A DNA stretch of 64,000 nt from Branchinecta lynchi (taxonomy: Eukaryota; Arthropoda; Branchiopoda; Anostraca; Branchinectidae). Positions 32,084 to 43,084 of this stretch are shown here, piece by piece. Numbering within the stretch: the first letter of the stretch is position 1; each line of letters begins with the position of its first letter. The notes beneath the pieces were generated by a model. It saw only the letters and a program-made list of their open reading frames with translations. It searched no databases and was not told the DNA's origin. Both the position numbers and the translations under genes were made by a program. Location of the stretch: contig JAKZAP010000010.1 of NCBI GenBank assembly GCA_023053575.1, positions 13,229,225 to 13,293,224 of the forward strand, written 5' to 3'.

Positions 32084-34914
32084 CACTGTAAAACAAAATC
32101 TTGCAGTATCTGCTACTGGGATTAATCTTGTTGTGTTGCGAGAGCAACACTTTGGTTTTGTCCTCGTTTTTTTTTTTTTTTTTTTTTTTTTTTTTCCTAT
32201 GACTCCGATTTCGTTTTATTCCTGGTAACTGGGAAGGTTCTAACCTGTGCGGTTTTTACGGAAAGTATGGACCTTAGGCCGGATTGATGAATATGACATT
32301 ACATTTTGGAAAGCTCCGTAGAACTCATGCCTGGGGCCAATAAGGATGGTTTTTGCTTGTCCTCGAGCCAGAGCCTACGGTTTGCGAAGTGAAGTGGAGT
32401 TGTATAGCCCATGTCGGAGAGGACCATCTCAAGTTGTGTAGCGAACCTTTCGTTTCATCAAACCATGTTTCTGCTTTCGAGTGGAAAGCTCCGTTCTAGC
32501 ACGTTAGCAGGCAGGCATCAGTTTCAAATTGAAGATGGACTAAAATCTATAAGTGTTAAATATATGCGGCAGTTACCCGGCCCCACAGCCAACATATCTT
32601 CTTTGAGTGATAAATAGAAAAATTTACAGAGACAAAAAAGTGGCTTTTTCCCACGGGTCCGAAAGTGCTGCCATCTATTATTTCTATCCGTGTCTGCGAC
32701 GATTTCAGCAGAGTTTATCATATTTTTTTTTTGCACTTGGGTTTGCGGTAGAGTAACGGTATCAGATGTACCTCTTAAACTTTAAAAGTTCTCTCTTTGC
32801 TAAAGAAACTAGAGCTCATCCTTTGCTCCTTTCTAAGTCGTGACGTTAGAAAGTTGGCCTGCGGCAAAAAAGTCAACTTTTGAACTAAGACAGGTAGAAT
32901 TTTTTTTTCGACGGCAATCGATAGCCATTGATGAGCTGATCAAAGTATATGTCATCCATTTTTTGGTACAAAAATTCCTTCATGAGATACACCAGTTTGA
33001 AAATTTCAAAGGGGTTGACAACTTCAGTAGTAAGGTACAGTGAAATCAAAAATAGGCGATATCAGTGATGAGACATGTAGGGGACTTTTAAGCAACAGTC
33101 GACTGTTAGCTAATAATCATGTTCGGCAATGAGGGGTTTGGAGCTTTTGCTAGTTGGTGTACCAGTTATTTGTTTCAAGTTTTCATCCGTCACGATGTCT
33201 ACGATTGAAAAGGATAAAGTTCAACTGACTGCAAAGTCAATTTAGTCCTTCTTCCGATATTATTTTGTTGTTGTTTTTACAACGCTGAAGAATAGCTTTT
33301 GATCATTTGATTATTTTTTTAGAACATCCCCTTTTAAAAGCTTCGATAAGTTGACAACTTCAGCATTAACCGACAGCGAAGAAACAAAACCATGGAGGGG
33401 ACTTTTAAGCAACAGTCGACTGTTAGCTCATAATCATCTTCGGTAATGATGGGTTTGCAGATTTTGCTAGTTGGTGTACCTGTTATTTGTTTCCGGTGTA
33501 TTCGATGGTAAGAACAATTTGGTTCACAATGGTAAGATATGCAAGGGACTTGTAAGTAATAATCGGCTGTTATGCTACAATCATCTTCTGCGATGATGGG
33601 TTTGTAACTTTTGCTAGCTGGTGTACCCATTATTTGTTTTCGGTTAAGTTAATGTATATCACTGGAGAGGGACTTGTAAGTAGGAATGGTTCACGAGGGG
33701 CTAGGAATTTTTGCAAATGGGTGCTCATTCTATTCGATTTCTATAAATCTGACGGTAAGAAAGTTTGTGTCGATGGTCTATCAATGTAACCTAGGATTAA
33801 CTTTTTACACAACGGATACAAACGAAAATGTAAAGCAATGAGGTAGTTTCATAATAATTAATAGTGTCATCTATGGTATTTTAATCCTGAAAAGTTACAG
33901 ATAGCTTTCTAATACCAACTAGATTATATAAGATATTGTTCCAAGTTTTCATCCGACACGATGTCTACGATTGAAAAGGATAAAGTTCAACTAACTGCAA
34001 AGTTAATTTAGTCCCTTCTTCCTATATTATTTTGTTGTTGTTTTTACAACGCTGAAGAATACCTTTTGTTCATATGATTAATTTTTTAGAACATCCCGTT
34101 TAAAAAGCTTATGCTATAATCATCTTCAGCGATGAGGGGTTTGCAACTTTTGCTAGCTGGTGTATCCATTATTTGTTTCCGGTGAATTTGTTATCAATCA
34201 CGGGGGAGGGACTTGTAAGTAAGAATCGGTTCACGAGGGGCTAGAAATTTTCGAAAATTGGTGCACATTGTATTCGATTTCTGTAAATATGACGGTAAGA
34301 AAGTTTGTATCGATGGTCTATCGCTATAACCTAGGATTAACTGTTAACGCAACGGGTACAAACGATACGGTAATGTAAAACAATAAGGTAGTTTTGTAAT
34401 AATTAATAGTGTCATCTATGGTATTTTAATCCTGAAAAGTTACGGATAGCTTTATAATATCAACTAGATTATATAAGATATAGTTCCAAGTTTTCATCGG
34501 TCGCGATATCTACGATTGAAAAGGATAAAGATCAAATGACCGCAAAGTCAATTTGGTCCCTTCTTTCGATATTGTTTTGTTGTTGGTTTTACAACACTAA
34601 AGAACAGCTTTTGATCGTGTGATTATTCTTTTTAGAACATACCATTTTAAAAGCTTCGATAAGTTGATAATTTCAGCACTTAACCGACAGCGAAGAAACA
34701 AAACCGAAGTGTTGCTCTCGCAACACTTTAGTCGGCGAAGCCGGACAAAGGTTGCCGCAACACTTCACGTTGCCCGGGCAACGTAGGTCTAGTTTCTACT
34801 GAGATAAGATTATCTTTAATTCGGATAAATGTTATCCCAGTAGAGATAAGATTGATCCCAGTAGCAAATACTGCAGGTAACTTTAATCCTTACTCGGAGA
34901 AACTTTTAACAGTG
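32084..34914 (+). mobile_element. MITE (CACTGTAAA ends) split by the nested Helentron-like element
   Basis: The left part (32084-32130) starts CACTGTAAAACAAAATCTTG, and the right part (34793-34914) ends GGAGAAACTTTTAACAGTG. Both match the uninterrupted 160-bp copy at 37035-37194 (CAGTATCTGCTACTGGGATTA; AGTAGCAAATACTGCAGGTAAC). TA on each side is a possible TSD. The interruption spans 32131-34792. Confidence 0.75.
32131..34792 (+). mobile_element. Helentron/Helitron-like non-autonomous element, copy 2
   Basis: This is the plus-oriented relative of 976-4788. It starts TTGTGTTGCGAGAGCAACAC, has a T-run at about 32168-32195, and ends AACGTAGGTCTAG after the ACGTTGCCCGGGCAACGT palindrome. The start sequence reappears inverted at about 34698-34726, roughly 66 bp before the end. 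Two open frames match frames in copy 1 (RNNRWQHFRTRGKKPLFCLC on the minus strand; FELRQVEFFFRRQSIAIDEL on the plus strand). No catalytic motif is visible in them. It inserted into a MITE at a T-rich point. Confidence 0.6.
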
Positions 34915-35039
34915 TAACCATACCTATAACTGTGCGAATACACTCTCAGGATTCCTTCATAGTATTTTCTGCACTTTCATCATAAAGTTGAAAACACTCC
35001 TTCAGCCCCAGCTGGCTGCGAATCATATTTTACAGTGCA

Positions 35040-35200
35040 AAACCGACACAGCAGCTGAATTTTATTAGAGCTATAAGGCGGGCCCTTCTTGGCAAGGGTC
35101 CGGCTCGAGCTGCTCAAGCTGGAAAATGAATTTGTGGAAATTTTTCTTCCAAAATTTCAGCTGACATATCCGTTTTATACTGTCAAATATAGCTGATAAA
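35040..35200 (-). mobile_element. Highly decayed hammerhead-bearing element
   Basis: The minus strand has GACCCTTGCCAAGAAGGGCC at 35085-35104, and the plus strand has CAGCTGACATATCCGTTTTATACTG at 35157-35181, both modules of the family. The catalytic CTGACGA and GAAA boxes are gone. Confidence 0.55.
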
Positions 35201-35988
35201 ATCTTATGTTTTGAGTATGAAACTGATGACGGAGCAGAAACTCTTAGCAGGAATCCCGGTCTCAGAGCAGCCGACTTTGGAATGTATATCGAAACCTTCA
35301 GTCTGTAAATACCAACCACAAATACCAGCGTTCTCGAATGTTACGAGGATCCAAAGTTTCAGGCTAAGGTCACTTGCAAGACTTACTTTCATGACCGCTA
35401 GATGCCTCGACCCTATTTTTACTTAGCACAACTCTTACTAGAATTGACCTTATCATGATTTCATGATGGAATGGCTCAGAAATATTCTTTTCGAAAATAC
35501 CAATACTTTCCATGTGAAATGAGGGATTTTCTTGTTAGCACTTGTCAACTATATCCGGAGTTCCCATTCTCCTGCGCGGTTGCTAGTTTCGGAATATTTG
35601 AAAACTGAAACGCGCCGTGGTAAAAAAAAAAAAAAAAAAAAAAAGAAGTGAGAAAACCAAGCAGAATAGAAGAAGTCCAAAGCGGAAGACAGACGGCCTA
35701 TCATATCGGTACAAATGAAAAATAACACTTTCAAGCTGCCCTTAGATGAGAAAGAGTTGTCATGGGACTTGGAGCTTTAGACGAAGATCTGTTGCGTGAC
35801 TGAAAATTCGACTCGGCCGAAAAAGCTATGAAGTCGTTGGTACAAAGCGAAACAAAGGCGAAATACGGATTTCAGAAGCTTCTGATTCCATAAGGAACAG
35901 AGTAAGCAAAAGGGTTCCTTAAGATAACGCCGTTATCGCAGATTATAAGAATACGTTTGTTTTCTAACTAAATCAAAATGTGACTTAC

Positions 35989-37373
35989 CATCAAGCATTT
36001 TCCTTTCTAATGCAGGCAAAGGTTGTCCAGCTTTCAGCTTGATTTTAAGTTTGTTCAACCCGTTTTGATCGAAACCTGAAAAGAACGAGCAGTCATCTCT
36101 TTTGTTTCTCTCAACCTTTGATTTCCTGAGAAGCGCCATCAGTGACTGGATTGAGAGACTTGTTGGCCACTAGAGAGGGCAACGCTAGCGAGGTCTTTTA
36201 TAAGGAGGAAGTCAGTAGTTCCGTTTTTGATCTGAGTTCTCCATTCTTTTTGTCGCTTCTCAGTTTTCGATTCTCGTGCAAAGTACGGTTTTTGCTCTTC
36301 TAGCTTCTCGCTTTTGACATAAACACTAATTTAGCCACCCGTTAATACCGGTTTATAATGGTTGAACATATGCCTGTGTTGACCAGTCAGGAAGAAGAAA
36401 GGAGAACGAGAGCGCTTCTAAATGAGAGTGCCCTCCCCCCCCCCCTATATATGACGCTTCTGGAAGCAACTTCTCGATTCTGCAGAATCGAGAAGCTTTC
36501 CCCGTTGTCGATTCTGGCAAAAAAGACGCAATAAAAGAGAATTGGCTTCATCTCAATAGTCGTAAAACGCGAAATAGGAGAATTGAGAGGACAATCACGA
36601 GGAGAACTGAGATAAAAAAAAACGCAACCTTTGACGCTGATCGTCTTTTGTGAGCACAGATTTCCTGTCGTTCTCATTGAACTCTGGAAACGCAACGTAA
36701 AGTGGACACTCTCGAACATTCGACAACACTAGTTTGCAAACAATGCAAACATTGCTGCACGCCAGCAAAAACGTAGGTTTTTCGATTAGTGCAGTAGATG
36801 TAAATACAGAAGAGTTAAATTGTGTTTATTAATAAAAATAAGTATCCTAAGTATTGGGGCATGCCCCAACGTACGGGCATGGTGCTCATATGTTGGGGCA
36901 CCGTGCCCTGCACAAATGGCTTGCTACCCTAATAAAAATAATCTGAAATGGAAATTTGCTTGTGAAACAGATTTCCCATAGCCCTTCCTTGCTGCAGGGT
37001 ATGGTGCCCCGGTTTGAGTGTGACTGTGCAGCTGCACTGTAAAGTTTTTTCGTATAAAGATTAAAGCTAATTGCAGTATTTGCTACTCAGATTATCCTTA
37101 TCTCTGCCCAGATAAGATTAATACCAAATAGCGATAAGATGAATCCGAGTAGCAAATACTGTAGTTAACTTTATACGGAGAAACTTTTACAGTGTGTATG
37201 ATCTTTTTTTCTTAACCTTTGCTCTGGTCTGCCTGACATGCAAATTACCGCCAATAATCAATTTTGTTACCTGGTCGCTCTGGTTCCAGAGTTCCGTCTT
37301 CACCTGCATCAGAGGATTTGGCTACTGGCAACTCTTCTGGCACAATTGCGTCTTTGCTCGCGGTGCATCCCAT
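35989..37373 (-). CDS. Partial gene: two exons of an unknown, probably N-myristoylated protein
   Basis: Exon A (37373-37271) starts ATG and encodes MGCTASKDAIVPEELPVAK plus fifteen acidic/Pro-rich residues. It ends CCAG|GTAACA after the first base of a Gly codon. Exon B (36075-35989) follows TTCTTTTCAG, begins in the matching phase, encodes GFDQNGLNKLKIKLKAGQPL then PALERKMLDG, and ends GATG|GTAAGT, again phase 1. The two join in frame without forcing. Gly2 and Cys3 with Ser6-Lys7 are the signature of N-myristoylated, palmitoylated proteins anchored to membrane, so that location is inferred. The protein family is not recognised. Later exons should lie below 35989 but I could not place them, and upstream 5' UTR is likely (acceptor-like ACTTTTCCAG near 37450). 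The 1.2-kb intron holds the MITE at 37035-37194. Confidence 0.45.
36854..36869. repeat. 16-bp perfect palindrome in a GGGGC-rich patch
   Basis: TTGGGGCATGCCCCAA is self-complementary. It is followed by GGGCATGGTGC and GGGGCACCGTGCCC, which can pair in alternative ways (36854-36912). Confidence 0.7.
37035..37194 (+). mobile_element. 160-bp MITE with CACTGTAAA inverted ends
   Basis: It starts CACTGTAAAGTTTTTTCG and ends CGGAGAAACTTTTACAGTG. The inverted arms extend inward through GCAGTATTTGCTACTC and GAGTAGCAAATACTG, so nearly the whole element is a hairpin. The same element, split by a Helentron-like insertion, is at 32084-34914. Confidence 0.8.
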
Positions 37374-38240
37374 GTACTCAGAAACAAAGGAAATCTTCAC
37401 ATACCACAAGGACTTTGTGACACCTAACAGCTGCAGATAATTGTAACCTGGAAAAGTCCTAAATGTCGATGGGAGGGAAAGCAAAATAAGATATACTAGA
37501 CCGATCCGGAAGACCGATATGCATGGAGGTGCTCACTCGATTTTTATTCTGTACACCTGTTACCTAGCTGGTGCCTCCTAAGAACAATTCCGTTAGCTTC
37601 CAGGTAATTTCGAAATTCTTTGTATGCAAATATGGTGCCTGGTCACAAGGGCTGTCAGCGGAAACGTCACCAATCGAAACATCCCCTAGCGAAACATCCC
37701 CATGACAAAAAGTCCTTATGGCAAGAGGTTCCCGTGCCTAATTGTCCCCATGCAAAACGTCCCTATGAAGAAATATGCTCATGACACACTCCAATCCTAA
37801 GAAAACCAAAAGGAAGACCACAAAGTTGATGCAGACAATCAAGGTCTCACAGATTTCCAAAATCCGTCAACTTCGCTTATCGAGATCCGTTAGGTTATAT
37901 TCTTCGCCGAAAAGAATATCTGATAATTAGGTTCATTCGAAAGCTACAGCCGTCGTCCATCCAAATTTTCTAGCCAGACTGTCCATCCAAGGCGAGAACA
38001 AAGCATCTTCCGACGCATCGTATCTATTTCCAGTTTAATAAACTTCCACCAAGTTTTATTGATGACTTTTTATGTCCCTGTATTTTTTAGCACTCGTTCT
38101 CCCAGCCTGTGGCAAAAAGACTGATAAGTTGAGAAAACTTAGAACAGACGTGGATTCAAGATGCGTTTTTACCACAATACCAAAGCTCCAATAAACTTGA
38201 GAATTAAATTTACGTATTTTTACCCTCTTAGTGAACCTTT
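37374..38240. other. Unassigned stretch with a degenerate AAACGTCCCC repeat
   Basis: Between 37665 and 37790, phrases of the type CGAAACATCCCC, AAAAAGTCC, TTGTCCCCATGCAAAACGTC recur every ~15-30 bp. No gene is seen. Confidence 0.45.
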
Positions 38241-38880
38241 CATCGACCTCAGAAATTTTCTTTTTTTACCTCATTTCGGTTGGTGTCTGGATTCCAGATG
38301 AACTAGTTGTCAGGCAAAAATAAAGGTCAAAACCTAATTCAGCATGTCTCTTAGCCCCATATCGAATCTTTGATCAACTTCAGATAAAACTTTCACTTCT
38401 GCCAGCTTTCCGGCTTCGCCCGCATACCGGGTAAACAACCTGTCCGTCAAGAAAATATTGTTTAAAAACGGACTCAGCCTGTCTCATCCCTACCCCAATA
38501 CTGAACCTCTAATCAACTTCAGAATTCAGATGAATCTTTGACTTTTAACAATTTTCCGGTTTTCCCGGATTCCGGATGAACTATTGGTTGGGCAAGGAAA
38601 TAGGTTTCGGATACGAATTCAGCCTGTCTTTCTAGCCACAATTCGGCCGCTTTGAATCCCCACCCCTAAATATAGGGCTGGCTATTATACGATCAAGTTA
38701 ATCTTCTAACCTGACCTGTACTTTGATCTAAAGAATCTTTATACAAAGTCTGAACAAAATAATATCTCAACTCCTGCGAGAGTTAGCGTGCTATCAGACT
38801 GATAGACGGACAGACGGGCAAGCTTAACGAAGTCATAGGTATCCCGTCACTAACGTTTGGGGATTAAAAATCTTCATCAT
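38241..38880 (+). repeat. Family E element, diverged
   Basis: TTCGGTTGGTGTCTGGATTCC, AATTCAGCATGTCTCTTAGCC and ACTTCAGATAAAACTTTCAC units end in GACAGACGGGCAAGC and TTTGGGGATTAAAAA. Confidence 0.65.
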
Positions 38881-39020
38881 GCAGTATGTGTCTACTCTCT
38901 AAATTGCAGGTGCGTATTTTATAACGCGATTTCTTGGCTAACTTTTGCTTTCTGTTTACAAATTTGACCACAGATCCCGCATGCTAGCTGTGAAATTCTT
39001 GTAATTCGTAAACTGGATCT

Positions 39021-39100
39021 GGCGGTAAAAATTACCAGCAAGTCGGTAAAAGCCTCGTCCTCCCCCCAAAAAAATAACATTTTGGCTATTAACGCATCTG
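39021..39100 (-). mobile_element. Fragment of hAT-type MITE (family of 9182-9570)
   Basis: The reverse complement starts CAGATGCGTTAATAGCC, followed by AAAATG, a G-run and GGACGAGGCTTTTACCGAC. Only the left ~80 bp of the MITE are present. Confidence 0.7.
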
Positions 39101-39321
39101 CCAGCGAGTTCGGTCTTTCCCGATCTACGAAGACGATGAAACTAGGCAGGAATATGAGAGATCAATTGGCCGACTTGAGAATAGTCGTTTGCACCATCCG
39201 AACATCGAGGGAGGAGTGGAGGCATGGGGAATCTGGAATTCAGGGGCATTTATAACTTTTGAACGGGCGATCGGATTTGAATGAACCTTGGCAAGTGGAA
39301 AGAGCTATTGTCTCAGATGCT
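39101..39321. repeat. Family F block, continued at 41039-41110
   Basis: ACGATGAAACTAGGCAGG, GGGAGGAGTGGAGGCATGGGG and CGGGCGATCGGATTTGAATG are F-unit phrases. The hAT transposon at 39322 interrupts the unit, which resumes after 41038. Confidence 0.65.
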
Positions 39322-41038
39322 CAGGGGCGGATCCAGGGGGGGGGCGAGGGGGGCGATCGCCCCCCCTAGACGGGCTGTAATTTTTTGGTTTTTGTTTACT
39401 GCACTTACGAAAGTCTGCATTAACGCATGTTCTAACGACTGCAACTAGACTCTAAAACCTTTTTACATTACGTTCATTCCATAGCTTTCCTCTGTCAAGC
39501 TAGCCTCGAGTATTATTCACCTCATAGCATAGCAACAGTTCACCCGGTGCAAATTCCCATGGGCAAATTCTACAAAAAAAATTCCTGACACTTTGCAATC
39601 TGCTGTTAACCCCGTAAGCGTTCAGAGTGATCATCCAACAACACCCCCGCCCCTACCCTGTTTCCGGAAAACGATATTGGGATCCACATCGGTGATAAAG
39701 TGCGAGCTTCTGGAGAGGCCATGGAAACTGCCGATTGAATTCCAAATGCCGCATTCTGTTCATTTAAAGCGTGGGAAAAACGAAAAAAGGTACTTGAACG
39801 ATTCTAATTTGCAGAGTTTCCACTGGCTTGTATATTCTGCTGCCCAGAAAGGTTTTTTTTTGCAAATACTGCCCTCTTTTTGTAACTGGGGCTAGCGGGG
39901 GATCAAACAGACATGTTGCCCTACAAAATCTGGTCACAAAGCCTGTCACAGAATTTGCTAAGTTACTGGGAAAAGATGGAGACCTGAAAGTATATGATAC
40001 TTAGTACTACCATCGTTACGCAGTAGAAGCTGGAAAGTCGTTTCTAAGAGCCGACCATTCTCCGCACGAATCTGTAAATAACCGCGTCAACGAACAGCGA
40101 ATGAAGCAAGTAACAGAAAACAGAAGGAGGCTTAAGCCGATTCTGGAATCTACCATATTTCTAGAAAGGCAGAATATTCCACTGAGGGGCCATCGGGATG
40201 ATGGCAGCTTAAACTTGGATGACATGGCGCTTTTCAACGAAGGAAACTGCCGAGAAACTACTACGTTATCATGTTGAAAGTGGCGACAGTAAATTAAAGG
40301 AACAACTGAAAACATCGGGAAAAAATGCTACCTATATCAGCAAAACAACTCAAACAAAAGAAGTTATAGGTGTCATTCTAGAGAGAGTAAAGTCAGCAAG
40401 GTATTACAGCATCATTTTCGATGAGGCAACAGATGTGTCACATTCATCACAACTTAGTTTACCTCTTTGCTGTGCCTTCGATAACCATAGATGCGAGGAC
40501 TTCATAGGTTTTGTTGACGTTTATCATGCCACCTTTGAAAGTTCTGCTGCAGACAAAGAGCCGACTGTCAACGAAAAAGTGATTTGCCAGCTAGTTCTAA
40601 GCCTTTTTTGGAAGAAATGGGTTTGAATCTACTTGACTGTGATGGAATCGGGACGGATGGGTGTGTAATGATGGTATCAAATAACTGTGGTGCTGTAGTT
40701 GAAATTCAGAAAAAAAATCTAAAAACGTGTCTCGTTGTCCCTGCTTTAACCACGCCCTGAACCTTTCTTTGTCAAGAAGCTCAGCTGTTTAAAGCCCGAG
40801 CCAGACCGAGATTCGAGCCAGGAAGCTTGAATTTTTCTTATAAACAGTTGTGAGTTGATGAAGTACAGTTTTCGCAAGTATTGTAATATATGAAAACCAC
40901 ATTTTCGTTAAATAAGAGACCGACAGAGACACTTAAAACGCGAAAAAAGTCAGCCTTGTGTCCGACAAAAAGGACACTACCCCTACTCTTTTCGGTAAGA
41001 ATCGCCCCCCCTAGAACGAAAGGCTGGATCCGCCCCTG
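39322..41038 (+). mobile_element. hAT transposon, internally deleted, with perfect 8-bp TSD
   Basis: The termini CAGGGGCGGATCCAGG and GGCTGGATCCGCCCCTG are inverted repeats of the type common in hAT elements, continued by G-run/GGCGATC and C-run blocks. CAGATGCT is duplicated at 39314-39321 and 41039-41046. It is 1,717 bp long and contains a broken transposase (see the next entry), so it could only move with a transposase supplied from elsewhere. Confidence 0.93.
39593..40780 (+). pseudogene. hAT transposase remnant (TTF zinc finger plus DUF4371 region)
   Basis: The conceptual order matches ZMYM1/THAP12-like hAT transposases. ELLERPWKLPIEF and KRGKNEKRYLND are followed by LQSFHWLVYSAAQKG, then the zinc-finger CKYC after a frameshift in the T-run at about 39851-39858, then VALQNLVTKPVTEFAK. 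A stop follows at about 40000, and then ERQNIPLRGHRDDGS. A second frameshift near 40245 leads to AEKLLRYHVESGDSKLKEQL, NATYISKTTQTKE and YYSIIFDEATDVSHSSQLSL. The first catalytic-core Asp region (FDEATD) and a weak DGIGTDGCVMMVS block remain. The rest of the RNase H fold and the C-terminal dimerisation domain are missing. Confidence 0.88.
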
Positions 41039-41110
41039 CAGATGCTCCATGTCAAGTCCTGACCAGATTCGATTTCTTTTAGTGATTTTAGGGTAGTAGT
41101 ATGAGCATTC

Positions 41111-42030
41111 CAGCCTGCCTGAACCGTCAGGGTCTAAGGTGATTAAATTAATACTTATCCAAATAGTGCGTATCAGCCAGCATTCGACCCGATGAATTTT
41201 CAACAAAATTTGTGTCTCAGGGAAAGAACGAGGGTTTGCCCACTGTCGATGCTAGTGTACAGAAAGTGCCCGTCGTTGCTGGCACCGCTTGCCACATGTT
41301 GGAACATTAAAATCAGCAGGTTTAAAAGCGGGATTTATGTTTGGACATAAAAGACTAATTTGTGTCCTAATTTATGTCTGGCACCAGTGCTGTTACCGCT
41401 GGTTTCGGTCGGCAGGGTGTTCACTAGCCTTTTACCTTTGGGGACGGATACGTCCAGTTTGTGCCGAAGGACTAAAAATTTGCCGGCAAATTTCCAAATT
41501 AAAAATTTGCCTTCGCAGCAACGGCGTACATTTCCCACCAGCACAGAATAGAATCGGCTTCAAACTAACTATAATGCATCAGTTGAGATTATTCCTTTAG
41601 GCTAATCTAAATTCGTATATTTAAATTCACATATTTGGCTTTTCATTTCAGTTTTTGCCTAAAACCGAAGCTTCCAACAAGAACAAGTTAAACTAAGCGC
41701 CGCATGCGAAAGTTTTAAATGTGCCTTTATTCCGAAAAAAATCAGCAATACCTACTATACAAGATCTAGCTTTTAATGTGTTTCAACCTCCAATAATTTC
41801 AATCCTAAACCGTCAAGTAAACGAAACACCGTTCTTCCCAACAAAATGTTATGTTTCCAGAAAGAAACAAGAGGTGAAAGCTCATATGGCACTTGTAAGA
41901 ACAGTTAGCATGTTGGTCATTACAGTTTGCAGTTGTCAAGGCTGCATCTCTCTCCCGATACTCATTTCATCAGAAAATCGGTTTGATCTACTAAACCTGA
42001 AATTGTTATTACACTCACTGATAACTGTTT
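41111..42030. other. Unassigned stretch
   Basis: No gene is seen. A 167-codon plus-strand frame (41721-42224) starts in unique DNA but its second half runs into family F repeat, so it is not credible as one protein. A phrase near 41880 (CTCATATGGCACTTGTAAGA) is shared, inverted, with 51450-51475. Confidence 0.45.
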
Positions 42031-42933
42031 CTCCCACAACGATGATCGAATCGGGTGAGGGACTATTTTCAAGCCAATCTGATAGAGCCCCTAACATGCC
42101 TGTCAAGTTTCATGGTCATAGCACAGACAGCCAAGTTTATGGTCATAGCACATTTGGAAGTAGGCTACCCCAGCTCGTGATGACCAGAATTGTCGAAAAC
42201 CCTCTCCAACTCCCCCAACTGTGACAAGATCCTGTCCTGTTTTGTCAGTATTGTCTCGTATTTTCTCTGCGGCTTATGCTTGTTCTTTACTCCAAGTCCC
42301 ATCCCGATCTTTCGAGTCCAAGCGTTCACGAAATTTCTTGCACTCCCCTCCAGATCCAGATCCACACGATCCGGACCTATTTTGTCAATAAAGTATCTTG
42401 GTTTAAATTCTCGTTCTTCCCTTCAAGTTCCATCCCGATCCCTCGACCCTAAGCGTTTCCAACAGATTTCCGGTCCCCCCTCTACCCCCCACCACCAGTT
42501 ATCGGATTCGGGCCAGATTTGAAATTGAAAATCTGAGACACTTGTTCTTCGCACTAGTCAAGTTTCATGCATGTCCGATTACCCGTTCCAAAGTTATGTA
42601 TGTTTCTAGTTTCCAGATTCCCCATCTCTCCACTCCCCCTGCGATGGCTGGATGGGGGAAGTAACTATTTCCAAGTTAATCTGGTCGGTTCCCTCATATG
42701 CCTTCAAAGTTTTAGTGTCCTAGCTTATGTGGAAGCGTTTCAGGAGATTTCCCCCCCCCTCCAGCCCCCCCCCCCCCAGGTATCGAATCTGGTCCGGACT
42801 TGAAACTGAATATCCGAAACACTTGATCTTGACACGTGTCAAGTTTTCACGCATGCCCGATTACCCTGTCCAAAGTTCTGCATGTTAATAGTTTCCGGAT
42901 TTCCCATCCCTCCACACCCTCCACTATGATAGG
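42030..42933 (-). repeat. Family F tandem block
   Basis: F units in reverse orientation: CCAAGTTAATCTGGTCGG, TATGCCTTCAAAGTTTTAG, CCCATCTCTCCACTCCCC, and C-runs at 42740-42780. The giant inverted-repeat element starts at its right edge, and the interrupted unit resumes at 48507. Confidence 0.65.
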
Positions 42934-43084
42934 AGTAAAGGTATAAGAAGGGTTCCAGAGCCATATCCTATCTAAATGGCTCATCATTTTTAACATGGGA
43001 TTTCCTATCTACATGGCTCGTCATTTTATAACATGTCATTGGTGGGATAAATGGCTCATCTTTTGAATGGTTGAGGCACGGTCC

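Noticed and set aside
35204..35392. Additional minus-strand exon of the MGCTASK gene (LILVTFENAGICGWYLQTEG region)
   Set aside because: The available acceptors give an immediate stop in the required phase, and the region overlaps the edge of a decayed hammerhead element.
41721..42224. 167-codon plus-strand open frame
   Set aside because: It crosses from unique DNA into family F tandem repeat, so it is not a plausible single protein.
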